Assembly (NCBI RefSeq): GCF_002217285.1
Contig: NZ_MUGW01000036.1
Coordinates: 1-64,000 of the forward strand
Reading direction: 5' to 3'
Origin: Flavobacterium hercynium
Lineage (GTDB): Bacteria > Bacteroidota > Bacteroidia > Flavobacteriales > Flavobacteriaceae
DNA length: 64,000 nucleotides
The position numbers and the translations under genes are program-made. The notes beneath the pieces were generated by a model, which did no database searches, had not been told where the DNA came from, and saw only the letters and a program-made list of their open reading frames with translations. Shown piece by piece: positions 1 to 8,743 of the stretch. Position 1 is the first letter of the stretch. Every line of letters begins with the position of its first letter.

Positions 1-58
1 AATCCAAAAATCTAAAATCTAAAATCTAAAATCTAAAATCTGAACTCTAAAATCTATT
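1..58. repeat. Short tandem word repeat (7-bp unit)
   Basis: The window opens with about five near-identical copies of a 7-base word (AAAATCT), followed by decayed copies. It lies just upstream of the ppGpp synthetase gene and has no coding potential. The same style of degenerate word repeat, with different words, occurs in at least five other gaps of this window. Confidence 0.75.
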
Positions 59-119
59 ACTCCCATTCCCTTGCGTATATTCAAACTAATTCTTATTTTT
101 AGTACTTGAATATGCCGTT

Positions 120-2342
120 ATGATAGAAATAGATATTGAGAAAGAAAATAAAGCAATTGCACAGGAATACAAGGAGTTACTCCGCATAAGCTACCAGACT
201 TTATCGCCAACTGACAAAAAACTTATTCGTAAGGCTTTTGATGTAGCAGTTGATGCGCATAAAGAACAGCGTCGCAAATCCGGAGAGGCCTATATATTTC
301 ATCCCATTGCGGTTGCAAAAATCGTTGCTTCTGAAATTGGTTTGGGAGCGACTTCTATTGCCGCGGCTTTATTGCATGATGTTGTAGAAGACACACCGTT
401 GACGGTTGAAGATATCGAACGACTATTCAATCCAAAGGTTGCTCAATTGGTTGAGGGACTTACCAAAATTTCATTGGTTCAAAAAGACCTGAATGCTTCG
501 ATGCAGGCAGAGAATTTTAGAAAAATGATTCTGACGCTGAATGATGATGTCCGCGTTATTCTGATAAAATTAGCCGATCGTCTGCACAACATGCAAACCA
601 TGGACTCCATGGCGGAATACAAGCAAACCAAAATTGCCTCCGAAACTTTATACATTTACGCTCCACTCGCCCACCGTTTAGGTTTGTACAACATTAAAAC
701 CAAACTGGAAGATTTAGGATTAAAATACACTGAACCTGCTGTTTACGAAGATATTGTAAGCAAAATTAGAGAAACAAAAGAGGAACAGGATGCTTATATC
801 AAAGATATCTCCGATGTTTTGAAGAAATCGCTTGATGGCGAGCAAATTGATTACATTATCAAAGGACGTCCAAAATCTATTTATTCTATTCGTCGAAAAA
901 TGCGTGCTCAAAACGTAAGCTTCGATGAAGTTTATGATAAGTTTGCGCTTCGAATTGTGTATAAATCAGCTCCACATGATGAGAAATTTGTGGCTTGGAA
1001 AATCTATTCGATCGTAACAGATCATTACAGACCAAGTCCAAGTCGTTTGCGTGACTGGATTTCATCACCAAAATCAACAGGTTACGAAGCACTTCACATT
1101 ACGGTTATGGGACCAAAAGGCCGCTGGGTCGAAGTTCAGGTGCGAAGTGAGCGTATGGATGAAATTGCCGAAAAAGGATATGCAGCGCATTACAAATATA
1201 AAAATGGAGCAACGGAAGAAAGCGGACTTGATGTTTGGCTTAATCTGCTTCGCGAAGCTTTAGAAAATCAGGAAACCAATGCGGTAGATTTTGTTGAAGA
1301 TTTTAAAATGAATTTATATTCTAAAGAAATCTTCGTCTTTACACCCAAAGGAGAAATAAAATCGTTACCCAAAGGAGCGACTTCACTTGATTTTGCCTTT
1401 AGTATTCACTCTGAAATCGGAATTAAAACGAGAGGAACCCGCGTAAACGGACGTCTAGTTCCTTTGAACCACGAACTAAAAAGTGGTGATCAGGTTGAAG
1501 TTATTACGTCTGTTAACCAAAAACCAACTGTAAACTGGCTTGAATACGTAACGACTTCAAGAGCTAAAAATAAGATTAAAAATGTTCTTAACGAGAACAC
1601 CAAAAAAATTGCAGAGGAAGGAAAAGAATTACTTACCAGAAAACTAAAACACCTAAAAATAACCATTAGCGAACAGGTTATCAATGAATTAGTTAACTTC
1701 TTCAAATTAAAAACAAGTCTTGATTTATTTTACAGAGTTGGAATTGGCGCTATCGAAAATCAGCAATTAAAGGATTATGCTGCGCAAAAAAGCAATTCGA
1801 TCATCAACTTCTTCAAAAATAAAATTAAGCGTAACAAAGACACTACGACTCCGGAAGAAATTCACAAGCAAGTTATTAGCAGTAACTACGACATGCTGGT
1901 TTTTGGAACGGAACACGATAAACTTGATTATAAACTTTCGCAATGCTGTAACCCGATTCCGGGTGATGATGTTTTTGGATTCGTAACGATCAACGAAGGA
2001 ATAAAGGTGCACAAGAAAGATTGTCCAAATGCGATAGGAATGCAATCTAACTATGCATACCGAATCATGAGCGCAAAATGGATCGATTCTTCGCAGGAAG
2101 AATTTAAAGCGATCATTAATATTACCGGAATGGATGTCCTTGGACTTACGAACCAATTAACGAAGGTAATTTCGAATAATATGAGTGTAAACATTCAGAG
2201 TATTTCATTGAGTACTGATGCTGGTATTTTTCATGGTCAGGTCGCGGTAATTGTACAGAACAATACAATTTTGAAAAAAATGATAAATGCCATTAAAAAA
2301 ATTGATGGTGTTGATAAAGTAACGAGAGAATACCGAACCTAA
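120..2342 (+). CDS. Bifunctional (p)ppGpp synthetase/hydrolase (RelA/SpoT family)
   Basis: This cytosolic enzyme makes and degrades the stringent-response alarmone (p)ppGpp. At 740 residues it has the full-length Rel architecture. The N-terminal HD hydrolase domain shows an intact HDVVED motif (residues 86-91), so hydrolysis should be functional. The RelA/SpoT synthetase domain lies around residues 240-350, with the sequence RPKSIYSIRRKM. A TGS domain begins near 400 (IFVFTPKGEIKSLPKGATS), and a C-terminal ACT domain covers roughly 660-740. The family assignment is firm. That both activities are present is inferred from the intact HD motif and typical synthetase region. A fur-like gene and purA follow on the same strand; purA is a known target of alarmone control in other bacteria. 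Confidence 0.96.
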   Translation: MIEIDIEKENKAIAQEYKELLRISYQTLSPTDKKLIRKAFDVAVDAHKEQRRKSGEAYIFHPIAVAKIVASEIGLGATSIAAALLHDVVEDTPLTVEDIERLFNPKVAQLVEGLTKISLVQKDLNASMQAENFRKMILTLNDDVRVILIKLADRLHNMQTMDSMAEYKQTKIASETLYIYAPLAHRLGLYNIKTKLEDLGLKYTEPAVYEDIVSKIRETKEEQDAYIKDISDVLKKSLDGEQIDYIIKGRPKSIYSIRRKMRAQNVSFDEVYDKFALRIVYKSAPHDEKFVAWKIYSIVTDHYRPSPSRLRDWISSPKSTGYEALHITVMGPKGRWVEVQVRSERMDEIAEKGYAAHYKYKNGATEESGLDVWLNLLREALENQETNAVDFVEDFKMNLYSKEIFVFTPKGEIKSLPKGATSLDFAFSIHSEIGIKTRGTRVNGRLVPLNHELKSGDQVEVITSVNQKPTVNWLEYVTTSRAKNKIKNVLNENTKKIAEEGKELLTRKLKHLKITISEQVINELVNFFKLKTSLDLFYRVGIGAIENQQLKDYAAQKSNSIINFFKNKIKRNKDTTTPEEIHKQVISSNYDMLVFGTEHDKLDYKLSQCCNPIPGDDVFGFVTINEGIKVHKKDCPNAIGMQSNYAYRIMSAKWIDSSQEEFKAIINITGMDVLGLTNQLTKVISNNMSVNIQSISLSTDAGIFHGQVAVIVQNNTILKKMINAIKKIDGVDKVTREYRT

Positions 2343-2555
2343 ATTTCGATATCTTAGAAAATAGAGTTAAGAAAAACACGGTACAGAAATTGTTAGTTTT
2401 ATCTTAAATAAAAACAAATATGTTAATTAAGTTTTAAGTGTGTTGAAGCAAAAAAAACAGCGCAAAAGCCCTAAACAAGACTATTTACAGGTTACAAACT
2501 GAGAATTGAAAGTTAAACTTTGAACTTTAAACTTTTATTCATTAAAATAAAAAAT

Positions 2556-2563
2556 TATCTTTG
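2556..2563 (+). promoter_or_regulatory. -7 promoter element (TATCTTTG) for the Fur-family gene
   Basis: This matches the Bacteroidota housekeeping -7 consensus TAnnTTTG. Only 7 bases separate it from the ATG at 2571. The transcript would therefore be leaderless or almost so, and the position favours 2571 over an upstream in-frame start. Confidence 0.65.
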
Positions 2564-2570
2564 CCAGATT

Positions 2571-3029
2571 ATGACACTAATTTCAACTGACAACACTAAG
2601 AATCAAGAAATTGTAAAAAATGTTTTTACAATGTATCTTGAGCAAAAAGGGCATCGCAAAACTCCTGAGCGTTATGCTATACTTCAGGAAATTTACGATA
2701 GTGAAGAGCATTTTGATATAGAAAATCTTTATATCAAAATGAAAAATAAAAACTATCGTGTGAGTAGAGCAACATTATACAATACTATTGAGTTATTGTT
2801 AGACTGCGCTTTGGTTAGAAAACATCAATTTGGTCAAAATCAGGCTTATTACGAGAAATCATACTTCGACAAACAACATGATCACATTATCATGACGGAT
2901 TCTGGCGAAGTAATTGAATTTTGTGATCCCCGAATTCAGACCATTAAAAAAACAATCGAAGAAATATTTGATATCGAGATCACGAATCATTCTTTATATT
3001 TTTACGGAAACAAAAAGCAAAAACAATAG
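2571..3029 (+). CDS. Fur-family transcriptional regulator
   Basis: This is a metal- or peroxide-responsive repressor of the Fur/PerR superfamily, 152 residues from the chosen start. The N-terminal winged helix (about residues 12-85) includes the segment [15 protein letters not shown]. The dimerisation region has the histidine-rich sequence [10 protein letters not shown]. The two CxxC pairs that bind structural zinc in canonical Fur are absent: the first position reads [10 protein letters not shown] and the protein ends YGNKKQKQ. An upstream in-frame start at 2520 would add 17 residues, but it would include the promoter, so I chose 2571. The gene sits between the ppGpp synthetase and purA. Which metal or signal it senses cannot be told from the sequence. 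Confidence 0.9.
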   Translation: MTLISTDNTKNQEIVKNVFTMYLEQKGHRKTPERYAILQEIYDSEEHFDIENLYIKMKNKNYRVSRATLYNTIELLLDCALVRKHQFGQNQAYYEKSYFDKQHDHIIMTDSGEVIEFCDPRIQTIKKTIEEIFDIEITNHSLYFYGNKKQKQ

Positions 3030-3128
3030 TTCCTGAACGGGAATTATTAAAAGATAAAAAAAAAGAAAAATTAACTACATTAATCAGTAGGGCAATTGAA
3101 ATTGTCTAAACGCAAATTTAAAAACAGA

Positions 3129-4400
3129 ATGACCGTAGATTTATTACTAGGATTACAATGGGGAGATGAAGGTAAAGGGAAAATTGTTGACGTTCTTACC
3201 TCAAATTATGATATTATTGCACGTTTTCAAGGAGGACCAAATGCTGGACATACATTAGAATTTGACGGAATTAAACATGTTCTTAGAACTATCCCTTCAG
3301 GAATTTTTCATAAAAAATCAGTAAATATCATCGGAAATGGTGTTGTTATAGATCCTGTAGTTTTTCAAAAAGAAATTGAAGGTTTAGAAAAATTTAATCT
3401 TGACATCAAAAGCAAATTAATCATTTCAAGAAAAGCACACTTAATTTTACCTACACACCGTTTATTAGACGCAGCTTCTGAAGCATCTAAAGGAAAAGCT
3501 AAAATTGGTTCTACTCTTAAAGGAATTGGTCCAACTTACATGGATAAAACCGGAAGAAATGGTTTACGTGTTGGAGATATCGAATTAGAAGATTTTAAAG
3601 AGCGTTACAGAGCATTAGCTGACAAGCATGAAGCTATGATTGCTTTTTATGATGTTGCTATTCAATACAACTTAGCGGAACTTGAAAAAGAGTTTTTTGA
3701 AGCTATCGAAGAATTAAAAAAATTAGATTTTATTGACAGTGAAGAATACATGCACCAAGCTCAAAAAGCGGGTAAATCTATTCTATGTGAAGGAGCTCAG
3801 GGTTCTTTGTTAGATGTTGATTTTGGAACTTATCCATTCGTAACATCTTCAAATACTACTGCAGCCGGAGCTTGTACTGGTTTAGGAATTGCTCCTAATA
3901 AAATCAAAGAAGTATATGGAATTTTTAAAGCGTATGTTACACGTGTTGGTAGCGGACCTTTCCCAACTGAACTTTTTGACGAAGTTGGTGCTACAATGGC
4001 AAGAGTTGGAAACGAATTTGGATCTGTTACAGGAAGACAAAGACGTTGTGGATGGTTAGACTTAGTAGCTTTAAAATATGCTATTCAAGTTAACGGTGTT
4101 ACACAACTTATGATGATGAAAGGCGATGTTCTTTCTGGATTCGAAACTTTAAAAGTTTGTACAGAGTACAACTACAAAGGTCAAAACATTTCTCACTTTC
4201 CTTACAACATCGAGCCGGAAAACGTAACTCCTGTTTACAAAGAATTTAAAGGGTGGCAAGCTGACTTAACTGGAATGACTAGTTATGATCAATTGCCAAT
4301 CGAGCTAAAAGAATATATTGAGTTTATTGAAAAAGAAGTTGAAGTGCCAATCAAAATTGTATCGGTTGGACCAGACAGAAAACAAACAATCACAAAATAA
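3129..4400 (+). CDS. purA: Adenylosuccinate synthase
   Basis: It catalyses the GTP-dependent joining of IMP and aspartate, the first committed step from IMP to AMP. The protein has 423 residues from the ATG at 3129. The N-terminal WGDEGKGK loop (residues 11-18) contains the catalytic Asp13. The GGPNAGHT motif contains His41, at the same number as the E. coli catalytic histidine. The segment GSTLKGIGPTY is the usual IMP-binding stretch. A TTG 33 bases upstream would extend the frame, but that start would place a non-conserved basic tail ahead of the invariant N-terminus. The gene begins 99 bases after the Fur-family gene and ends at a strong terminator. guaB, the GMP branch enzyme, lies 2.8 kb further on the other strand. 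Confidence 0.98.
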   Translation: MTVDLLLGLQWGDEGKGKIVDVLTSNYDIIARFQGGPNAGHTLEFDGIKHVLRTIPSGIFHKKSVNIIGNGVVIDPVVFQKEIEGLEKFNLDIKSKLIISRKAHLILPTHRLLDAASEASKGKAKIGSTLKGIGPTYMDKTGRNGLRVGDIELEDFKERYRALADKHEAMIAFYDVAIQYNLAELEKEFFEAIEELKKLDFIDSEEYMHQAQKAGKSILCEGAQGSLLDVDFGTYPFVTSSNTTAAGACTGLGIAPNKIKEVYGIFKAYVTRVGSGPFPTELFDEVGATMARVGNEFGSVTGRQRRCGWLDLVALKYAIQVNGVTQLMMMKGDVLSGFETLKVCTEYNYKGQNISHFPYNIEPENVTPVYKEFKGWQADLTGMTSYDQLPIELKEYIEFIEKEVEVPIKIVSVGPDRKQTITK

Positions 4401-4407
4401 GAATACT

Positions 4408-4438
4408 AAACGCTCTGATAAACAGAGCGTTTTTTTTT
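4408..4438 (+). terminator. Rho-independent terminator after purA
   Basis: A stem of CGCTCTG/CAGAGCG (4411-4417 and 4423-4429), extended by A-T pairs and with a 5-base loop, is followed by nine T residues. Confidence 0.9.
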
Positions 4439-4528
4439 GTAAAATATTTTGCATTTATTTTTTTAATAACGGAGATAAAAAGATTCTCTTTTGTAAATTA
4501 GATTAACATAGAACACCTTAGCTTAATT

Positions 4529-5110
4529 ATGAAAAATCCTGAGATTGAAATAAAAGAAACTCAATTATTATCAGACAACTGGTATACCTTAAATAAAGTA
4601 ACTTTTACTTATAAAACAGAAAAAGAAAGGGCAGAAACTCATATTCGCGAAGTTTATGATCGAGGAAACGGAGCGGCTATTTTATTATACAACAAGGCTA
4701 AAAAGACGGTTATCCTAACGAGACAATTTCGTTTACCAACGTATCTTAACGGAAATAAAACCGGAATGCTTATCGAAGTTTGTGCAGGACTTCTTGATCA
4801 GGATAATGCTGAAGAAGCTGTTATTCGAGAAACTGAAGAAGAAACAGGTTATCGCTTAAACAAAGTTCAAAAAGTAATTGAAACCTATATGTCTCCGGGC
4901 TCTGTTACTGAAATCTTGTATCTTTTTGTTGGAGAATATGACGAAAGCATGAAAGTTAATGCCGGCGGAGGATTAGATGAAGAACAAGAAAACATTGAAG
5001 TTCTGGAATTTACTTTTGATGAAGCGTATGCAATGATCGAATCAGGAGAAATTTTAGATGCTAAAACAATTATGTTACTCCAACATGCAAAAATAAAAGG
5101 GCTAATCTAA
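4529..5110 (+). CDS. nudK: NUDIX hydrolase, GDP-mannose pyrophosphatase-like (NudK-like)
   Basis: This NUDIX-family hydrolase of 193 residues probably cleaves a nucleoside diphosphate linked to a sugar. The Nudix box is visible around residues 90-115 and contains the core RETEEETGY, which supplies the Mg-binding glutamates. Ahead of it, RQFRLPTYLNGNKTGMLIE resembles the substrate-binding strand region of the NudK/ADP-ribose pyrophosphatase group. Similarity to NudK rests on the overall pattern and length, so GDP-mannose is the best guess. ADP-ribose pyrophosphatase is the main alternative. It is transcribed separately, after the purA terminator. Confidence 0.85.
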   Translation: MKNPEIEIKETQLLSDNWYTLNKVTFTYKTEKERAETHIREVYDRGNGAAILLYNKAKKTVILTRQFRLPTYLNGNKTGMLIEVCAGLLDQDNAEEAVIRETEEETGYRLNKVQKVIETYMSPGSVTEILYLFVGEYDESMKVNAGGGLDEEQENIEVLEFTFDEAYAMIESGEILDAKTIMLLQHAKIKGLI

Positions 5111-5135
5111 GCATTAAGCAATAATCAATATATTT

Positions 5136-5165
5136 TTGACCTTGTTCCCAATGGAATAAGGTCAA
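5136..5165. terminator. Hairpin downstream of the NUDIX gene
   Basis: A stem of about 13 pairs (one G-T) with a CAAT loop lies 26 bases after the stop codon. It lacks a clear T-tract, so it may be a processing or stabilising hairpin and not a true terminator. Confidence 0.5.
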
Positions 5166-5261
5166 ATATCTGAAATGATAATCCAATAAATAATTCAAGA
5201 AATTATGTAATTCGATTGGAGGCTAAAAAAATAACTTTACTAAACTAAAAAAAACCAGTTT

Positions 5262-6140
5262 ATGAGAAAGTTATACTATACATCAAATGCTCTTTTGCTA
5301 ATTTTTCTAGTTTTTTCTTCTTGCAAAAAGAACGAAACAAAAGAAACTAAAGAAATAGCTGCAACAAAAAAAACAGTTGAATACAAAAAACCGCAATCAA
5401 TTGGATTTCATTTTGAAAAAACAAAAGAATGGTTAGAAGCTAATAAAAGTGATTCAACCAAACTAGATATCGCTTACGCTGTAAACAGAACTGATAAAGC
5501 CAACTTTGCTAAATTGGATTCTGTTGTAATTCCGTCTGATTTTAGTGGTGATTTACCTTATTATCTTTCGTTTCCTATTCACGTTTCAAATTTGAAGGAA
5601 GTAAGCAAGGTTATTATCTTTTCTTATCCTTCTCAGACTTTTGCTGCGTATGAGAATGGTGATTTAGTATATACGGGACCAACAAACATGGGACGTAAGA
5701 AAGACCAAACGCCTACCGGATTGTTTTTTACGAACTGGAAAGCAGAAAAAACAACAAGTACTTTTAATGATGAGTGGGAATTGAAATGGAATTTTAACAT
5801 CGAAAACAAACTTGGTGTTGGGTTTCATCAATATGAGTTACCTGGATATCCTGCTTCGCATTCATGTCTTCGTTTGCTGGAAAAAGATGCAAAATTTTTA
5901 TACAAATTTGCTGATGAATGGATTCTGAAGGATAAAGAGAATGTAAAAGTAAAAGGAACTCCTGTTATTGTTTTTGGACAATATCCTTTTGATGGCCCAA
6001 AACCGTGGTATGCATTAGTGCAAGATCCAAAGGCTTTGAACATTTCTGAAGAAGAAGTAGAAAGTCAAACGCAGGGTTTTATACAAGAAATATTAGAAAA
6101 TCAAAAAGTTAGAGAAGCTGAATCCAATACAGCATCGTAA
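5262..6140 (+). CDS. L,D-transpeptidase (YkuD domain) lipoprotein
   Basis: This is a predicted lipoprotein of 292 residues. The signal peptide ends in the lipobox FSSC, giving a lipidated Cys21. The YkuD domain occupies the C-terminal half. It carries a histidine at 189 and the catalytic stretch SHSCLRL (199-205), with nucleophile Cys202 and Arg204. The usual form is SHGC, so the glycine before the cysteine is replaced by serine. Such enzymes make 3-3 peptidoglycan cross-links or attach proteins to the wall in the periplasm. The specific role here is unknown. A lysine- and threonine-rich linker follows the lipidated cysteine. It is transcribed alone and ends at a strong hairpin. Confidence 0.88.
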   Translation: MRKLYYTSNALLLIFLVFSSCKKNETKETKEIAATKKTVEYKKPQSIGFHFEKTKEWLEANKSDSTKLDIAYAVNRTDKANFAKLDSVVIPSDFSGDLPYYLSFPIHVSNLKEVSKVIIFSYPSQTFAAYENGDLVYTGPTNMGRKKDQTPTGLFFTNWKAEKTTSTFNDEWELKWNFNIENKLGVGFHQYELPGYPASHSCLRLLEKDAKFLYKFADEWILKDKENVKVKGTPVIVFGQYPFDGPKPWYALVQDPKALNISEEEVESQTQGFIQEILENQKVREAESNTAS

Positions 6141-6162
6141 ACTACTTTTTATATAGCATATT

Positions 6163-6209
6163 GCAGCTGACACAAATTTGAAACTTTGGTGTTGGCTGCT
6201 TTCTTTTTT
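6163..6209 (+). terminator. Terminator after the L,D-transpeptidase gene
   Basis: The outer stem GCAGC/GCTGC (6163-6167 and 6195-6199) continues inward with GACAC/GTGTT pairing and is followed by a T-rich run. Confidence 0.75.
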
Positions 6210-6330
6210 AGCCAATTTTACTTTTAAAAAATCGCTTTTTATTTTAGCGTAAGTCGATTAAATTTTTATACTTTCGCTTTCGAAATAACTTCTTTTTGAC
6301 TAAAAAAAAGAATGTAAAATAACGTAAACG

Positions 6331-6837
6331 ATGGTAAAAAAACTAGCCCTCCTTTTTATGCTGTCCAGCTTTGTAGCGATAGGACAAACCAAAAAAAAAC
6401 CTACTTTAGAATCGTACACCAGCCGAAAAGGAATTTATGAGTTAAAATATAATCCTGCTAACTGGATTAAAAACGAAGAAACAACCGGCTGGGATGCTGA
6501 ATTTCATGACAAATACAATTTGATTAATGCGTATTTTATTGAATATGATTATTTCATTACTGAGAAAAATCTAAAAAGCACAATCGAAGAGCAATACAAA
6601 GAGTTTGGAACTATTGCAAACCTTAAAATTGCTAAAAAGAAAATTAATGATCTTACCGTTAATTACTACACTTGCGAGTTAGACTACAACGATTATTTAT
6701 ATAAATATCAAGGTTTTTTCTACAGCGGAAAAGGTGGCTCTATACAATTACAATATGGTGCACAGGCTGAAGCAATAGAACCTAATCAGGGTATTATTGA
6801 TGAGCTGAATAATGGTCTTGTTGTTATTCCTAATTAA
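6331..6837 (+). CDS. Exported protein of unknown function
   Basis: I do not recognise this 168-residue protein. It starts with a clear Sec signal peptide (MVKKLALLFMLSSFVAIGQ), with cleavage probably after the AIG before Gln19. The mature part is rich in Tyr, Asn and Lys and has no cysteine motif or membrane segment. It looks like a small soluble periplasmic or surface protein with mixed alpha/beta character. The upstream gap contains a terminator and an AT-rich stretch. No partner is evident; the next feature is the palindrome cluster. Confidence 0.8.
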   Translation: MVKKLALLFMLSSFVAIGQTKKKPTLESYTSRKGIYELKYNPANWIKNEETTGWDAEFHDKYNLINAYFIEYDYFITEKNLKSTIEEQYKEFGTIANLKIAKKKINDLTVNYYTCELDYNDYLYKYQGFFYSGKGGSIQLQYGAQAEAIEPNQGIIDELNNGLVVIPN

Positions 6838-6867
6838 GCTAACTGCCTAATTTATCTATTTATAGAT

Positions 6868-6895
6868 ACCTACAAGGTTTTGAAAACCTTGCAGG
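6868..6895. repeat. REP-like palindrome, type A copy 1
   Basis: An imperfect 28-base inverted repeat centred on GGTTTTGAAAACC. The outer arms are of the CAAGG/CCTTG type. It is the first of four units that alternate in type. Confidence 0.8.
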
Positions 6896-6930
6896 AAAGC
6901 TAAATTAATATAGATTCTTATAAATAAAAT

Positions 6931-6958
6931 ACCTAACAGGTTTTGGAAACCTGTTAGG
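6931..6958. repeat. REP-like palindrome, type B copy 1
   Basis: A 28-base inverted repeat with CCTAACAGG/CCTGTTAGG arms around TTTTGGAAA. It starts 63 bases after the first unit and differs from it in the outer arm words. Confidence 0.8.
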
Positions 6959-6987
6959 AGAGCTAACTAAATATTATTTATTACTTG

Positions 6988-7016
6988 ACCTGCAAGGTTT
7001 TCGAAACCTTGTAGGT
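6988..7016. repeat. REP-like palindrome, type A copy 2
   Basis: A 29-base inverted repeat with ACCTGCAAGG/CCTTGTAGGT arms around a TTTTCGAAA centre. It is type A, like the first unit, and starts 57 bases after the second. Confidence 0.8.
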
Positions 7017-7039
7017 CTTTTTCTTTAAACATCGACAAT

Positions 7040-7067
7040 ACCTAATAGGTTTTGGAAACCTGTCAGG
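7040..7067. repeat. REP-like palindrome, type B copy 2
   Basis: A 28-base imperfect inverted repeat with CCTAATAGG/CCTGTCAGG arms. It is type B, like the second unit, and starts 52 bases after the third. Confidence 0.8.
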
Positions 7068-7100
7068 AGAATTAAAAATAATAGCTAAATTATTTAACTA

Positions 7101-7138
7101 GAAAAACAAAAAGGCATAAGAAGCGAATCTTATGCCTT
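7101..7138 (-). terminator. Terminator of guaB
   Basis: The stem AAGGCATAAG/CTTATGCCTT has an 8-base loop. Read on the minus strand it is followed by a T-rich tract, just after the guaB stop. Confidence 0.85.
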
Positions 7139-7162
7139 TTGTTTTATAGAAAAAACTAAAAA

Positions 7163-8635
7163 TTATCTTGAATAATTTGGAGCTTCTTTTGTGATTGTAA
7201 CGTTATGTGGGTGACTTTCTGTAATTCCGCTTGATGTAATTCTAACGAAACGTCCTGATTCCTGTAATGTTGGAATATCTTTTGATCCGCAGTATCCCAT
7301 TCCGGCACGAAGACCACCAATGAATTGTAACATACTTTCGTTTAATTCTCCTTTGTAAGGAACACGTCCTACGATTCCTTCCGGAACTAGTTTTTTAACG
7401 TCGTCTTCAACATCTTGGAAGTAACGGTCTTTTGAACCTCCTTGCATTGCTTCTACAGAACCCATTCCGCGGTATGATTTGAATTTTCTTCCTTCGAAGA
7501 TAATTGTTTCTCCTGGAGATTCTTTTGTTCCTGCTAGTAATGATCCTAACATTACACAGTCTGCACCTGCTGCAATTGCTTTAGGAATATCTCCTGTGTA
7601 ACGAATTCCACCATCTGCAATAACGGGAACTCCTGTTCCTTTGATAGCAGCAGCTACTTCTAGAACTGCTGAAAATTGAGGAAAACCAACACCTGCAACA
7701 ATACGTGTTGTACAGATAGAACCAGGTCCGATTCCAACTTTTACACCGTCTGCTCCATTGTCTACTAAATATTTAGCAGCTTCCGGAGTTGCAATGTTAC
7801 CTACAATTACATCTATTTTTGGGAATTTTGATTTTACTTCTTTCAATACATTCACTACACCTTCTGTATGTCCGTGTGCTGTATCGATAATAATAGCGTC
7901 TACACCTGCTGCAACTAAAGCTTCTGCTCTTTGTACTGCATCGCCTGTAACTCCAATGGCTGCAGCTACTCTTAAACGTCCGAAGATGTCTTTGTTTGCG
8001 ATTGGTTTTTGAGTTAATTTGGTAATATCTCTAAAGGTAATTAACCCAACTAATTCATTGTTAGCGTTTACAACTGGTAATTTTTCGATTTTATGTCCTT
8101 GTAAAACTACTTCTGCTTGTTCTAATGATGTTCCCTCAGCTACTGTTACTAAGTTTGAACTTGTCATTACTTCTGCAATTGGTTTTGATCCGTCTTTTTC
8201 GAAACGTAAATCGCGGTTGGTTACGATTCCTTTTAAGATTCTGTTTTCATCAACGATTGGAATTCCGCCAATTCCGAATTCTTTCATGGCATTTTTTGCG
8301 TCTGCAATTGTTGAGTTCATTGGTAATGTTACCGGATCGATAATCATTCCTGCCTCAGCACGCTTTACTTTTCTAACTTTCGCAGCTTGTTGCTCGATTG
8401 TCATGTTTTTATGTAAAACACCTATTCCACCTTCTTGAGCCATAGCAATTGCCATTGCACTTTCGGTAACGGTATCCATAGCAGCTGATACTATTGGAAC
8501 GTTTAGTGTTATATTTCTTGAAAATTTTGATTGGATACTCACTTCGCGAGGAAGCACATTCGAGTAGTTAGGTACTAATAATACATCGTCGTAAGTTAAA
8601 CCTTCGCCGATAATCTTGGTGTTGTGTGCTATCAT
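7163..8635 (-). CDS. guaB: IMP dehydrogenase
   Basis: It oxidises IMP to XMP with NAD, the committed step towards GMP. The protein is 490 residues, the usual length. A TIM barrel is split by a tandem CBS pair at about residues 100-210. The catalytic loop [15 protein letters not shown] places the nucleophile Cys at 308. The C-terminal flap and the monovalent-cation region (GMGYCGSKD) are intact. A TATATTTG promoter lies upstream on the minus strand and a terminator follows. The CBS pair is the regulatory module that binds purine nucleotides in this family; whether it senses ppGpp or ATP here is not visible. Confidence 0.98.
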   Translation of the reverse strand: MIAHNTKIIGEGLTYDDVLLVPNYSNVLPREVSIQSKFSRNITLNVPIVSAAMDTVTESAMAIAMAQEGGIGVLHKNMTIEQQAAKVRKVKRAEAGMIIDPVTLPMNSTIADAKNAMKEFGIGGIPIVDENRILKGIVTNRDLRFEKDGSKPIAEVMTSSNLVTVAEGTSLEQAEVVLQGHKIEKLPVVNANNELVGLITFRDITKLTQKPIANKDIFGRLRVAAAIGVTGDAVQRAEALVAAGVDAIIIDTAHGHTEGVVNVLKEVKSKFPKIDVIVGNIATPEAAKYLVDNGADGVKVGIGPGSICTTRIVAGVGFPQFSAVLEVAAAIKGTGVPVIADGGIRYTGDIPKAIAAGADCVMLGSLLAGTKESPGETIIFEGRKFKSYRGMGSVEAMQGGSKDRYFQDVEDDVKKLVPEGIVGRVPYKGELNESMLQFIGGLRAGMGYCGSKDIPTLQESGRFVRITSSGITESHPHNVTITKEAPNYSR

Positions 8636-8661
8636 GTTGCAATTTCTAGTTGAATTGCGTG

Positions 8662-8669
8662 CAAATATA
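8662..8669 (-). promoter_or_regulatory. -7 promoter element (TATATTTG) for guaB
   Basis: It matches TAnnTTTG on the minus strand, about 26 bases ahead of the guaB ATG. Confidence 0.7.
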
Positions 8670-8743
8670 GTGAATAAATTGCAAACTTAAATACTAACTT
8701 ATTCATAAATTTAATTTTACAGGAAAAGCATTATCTTTTTGAT

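Noticed and set aside
1767-2156. 129-codon open frame antisense to the ppGpp synthetase gene
   Set aside because: No motif, no promoter, and it lies inside a conserved gene.
3096-3128. TTG start extending purA upstream
   Set aside because: It would put an unconserved basic tail before the invariant N-terminus. The ATG at 3129 gives Asp13 and His41 in the standard positions.
6868-7067. Possible CRISPR array
   Set aside because: The units are palindromes of two alternating types with mismatches, spaced unevenly (63, 57, 52), without identical repeats or nearby cas genes.
8019-8438. 139-codon open frame antisense to guaB
   Set aside because: It overlaps the CBS region of guaB on the other strand. 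Its composition is that of an antisense shadow.
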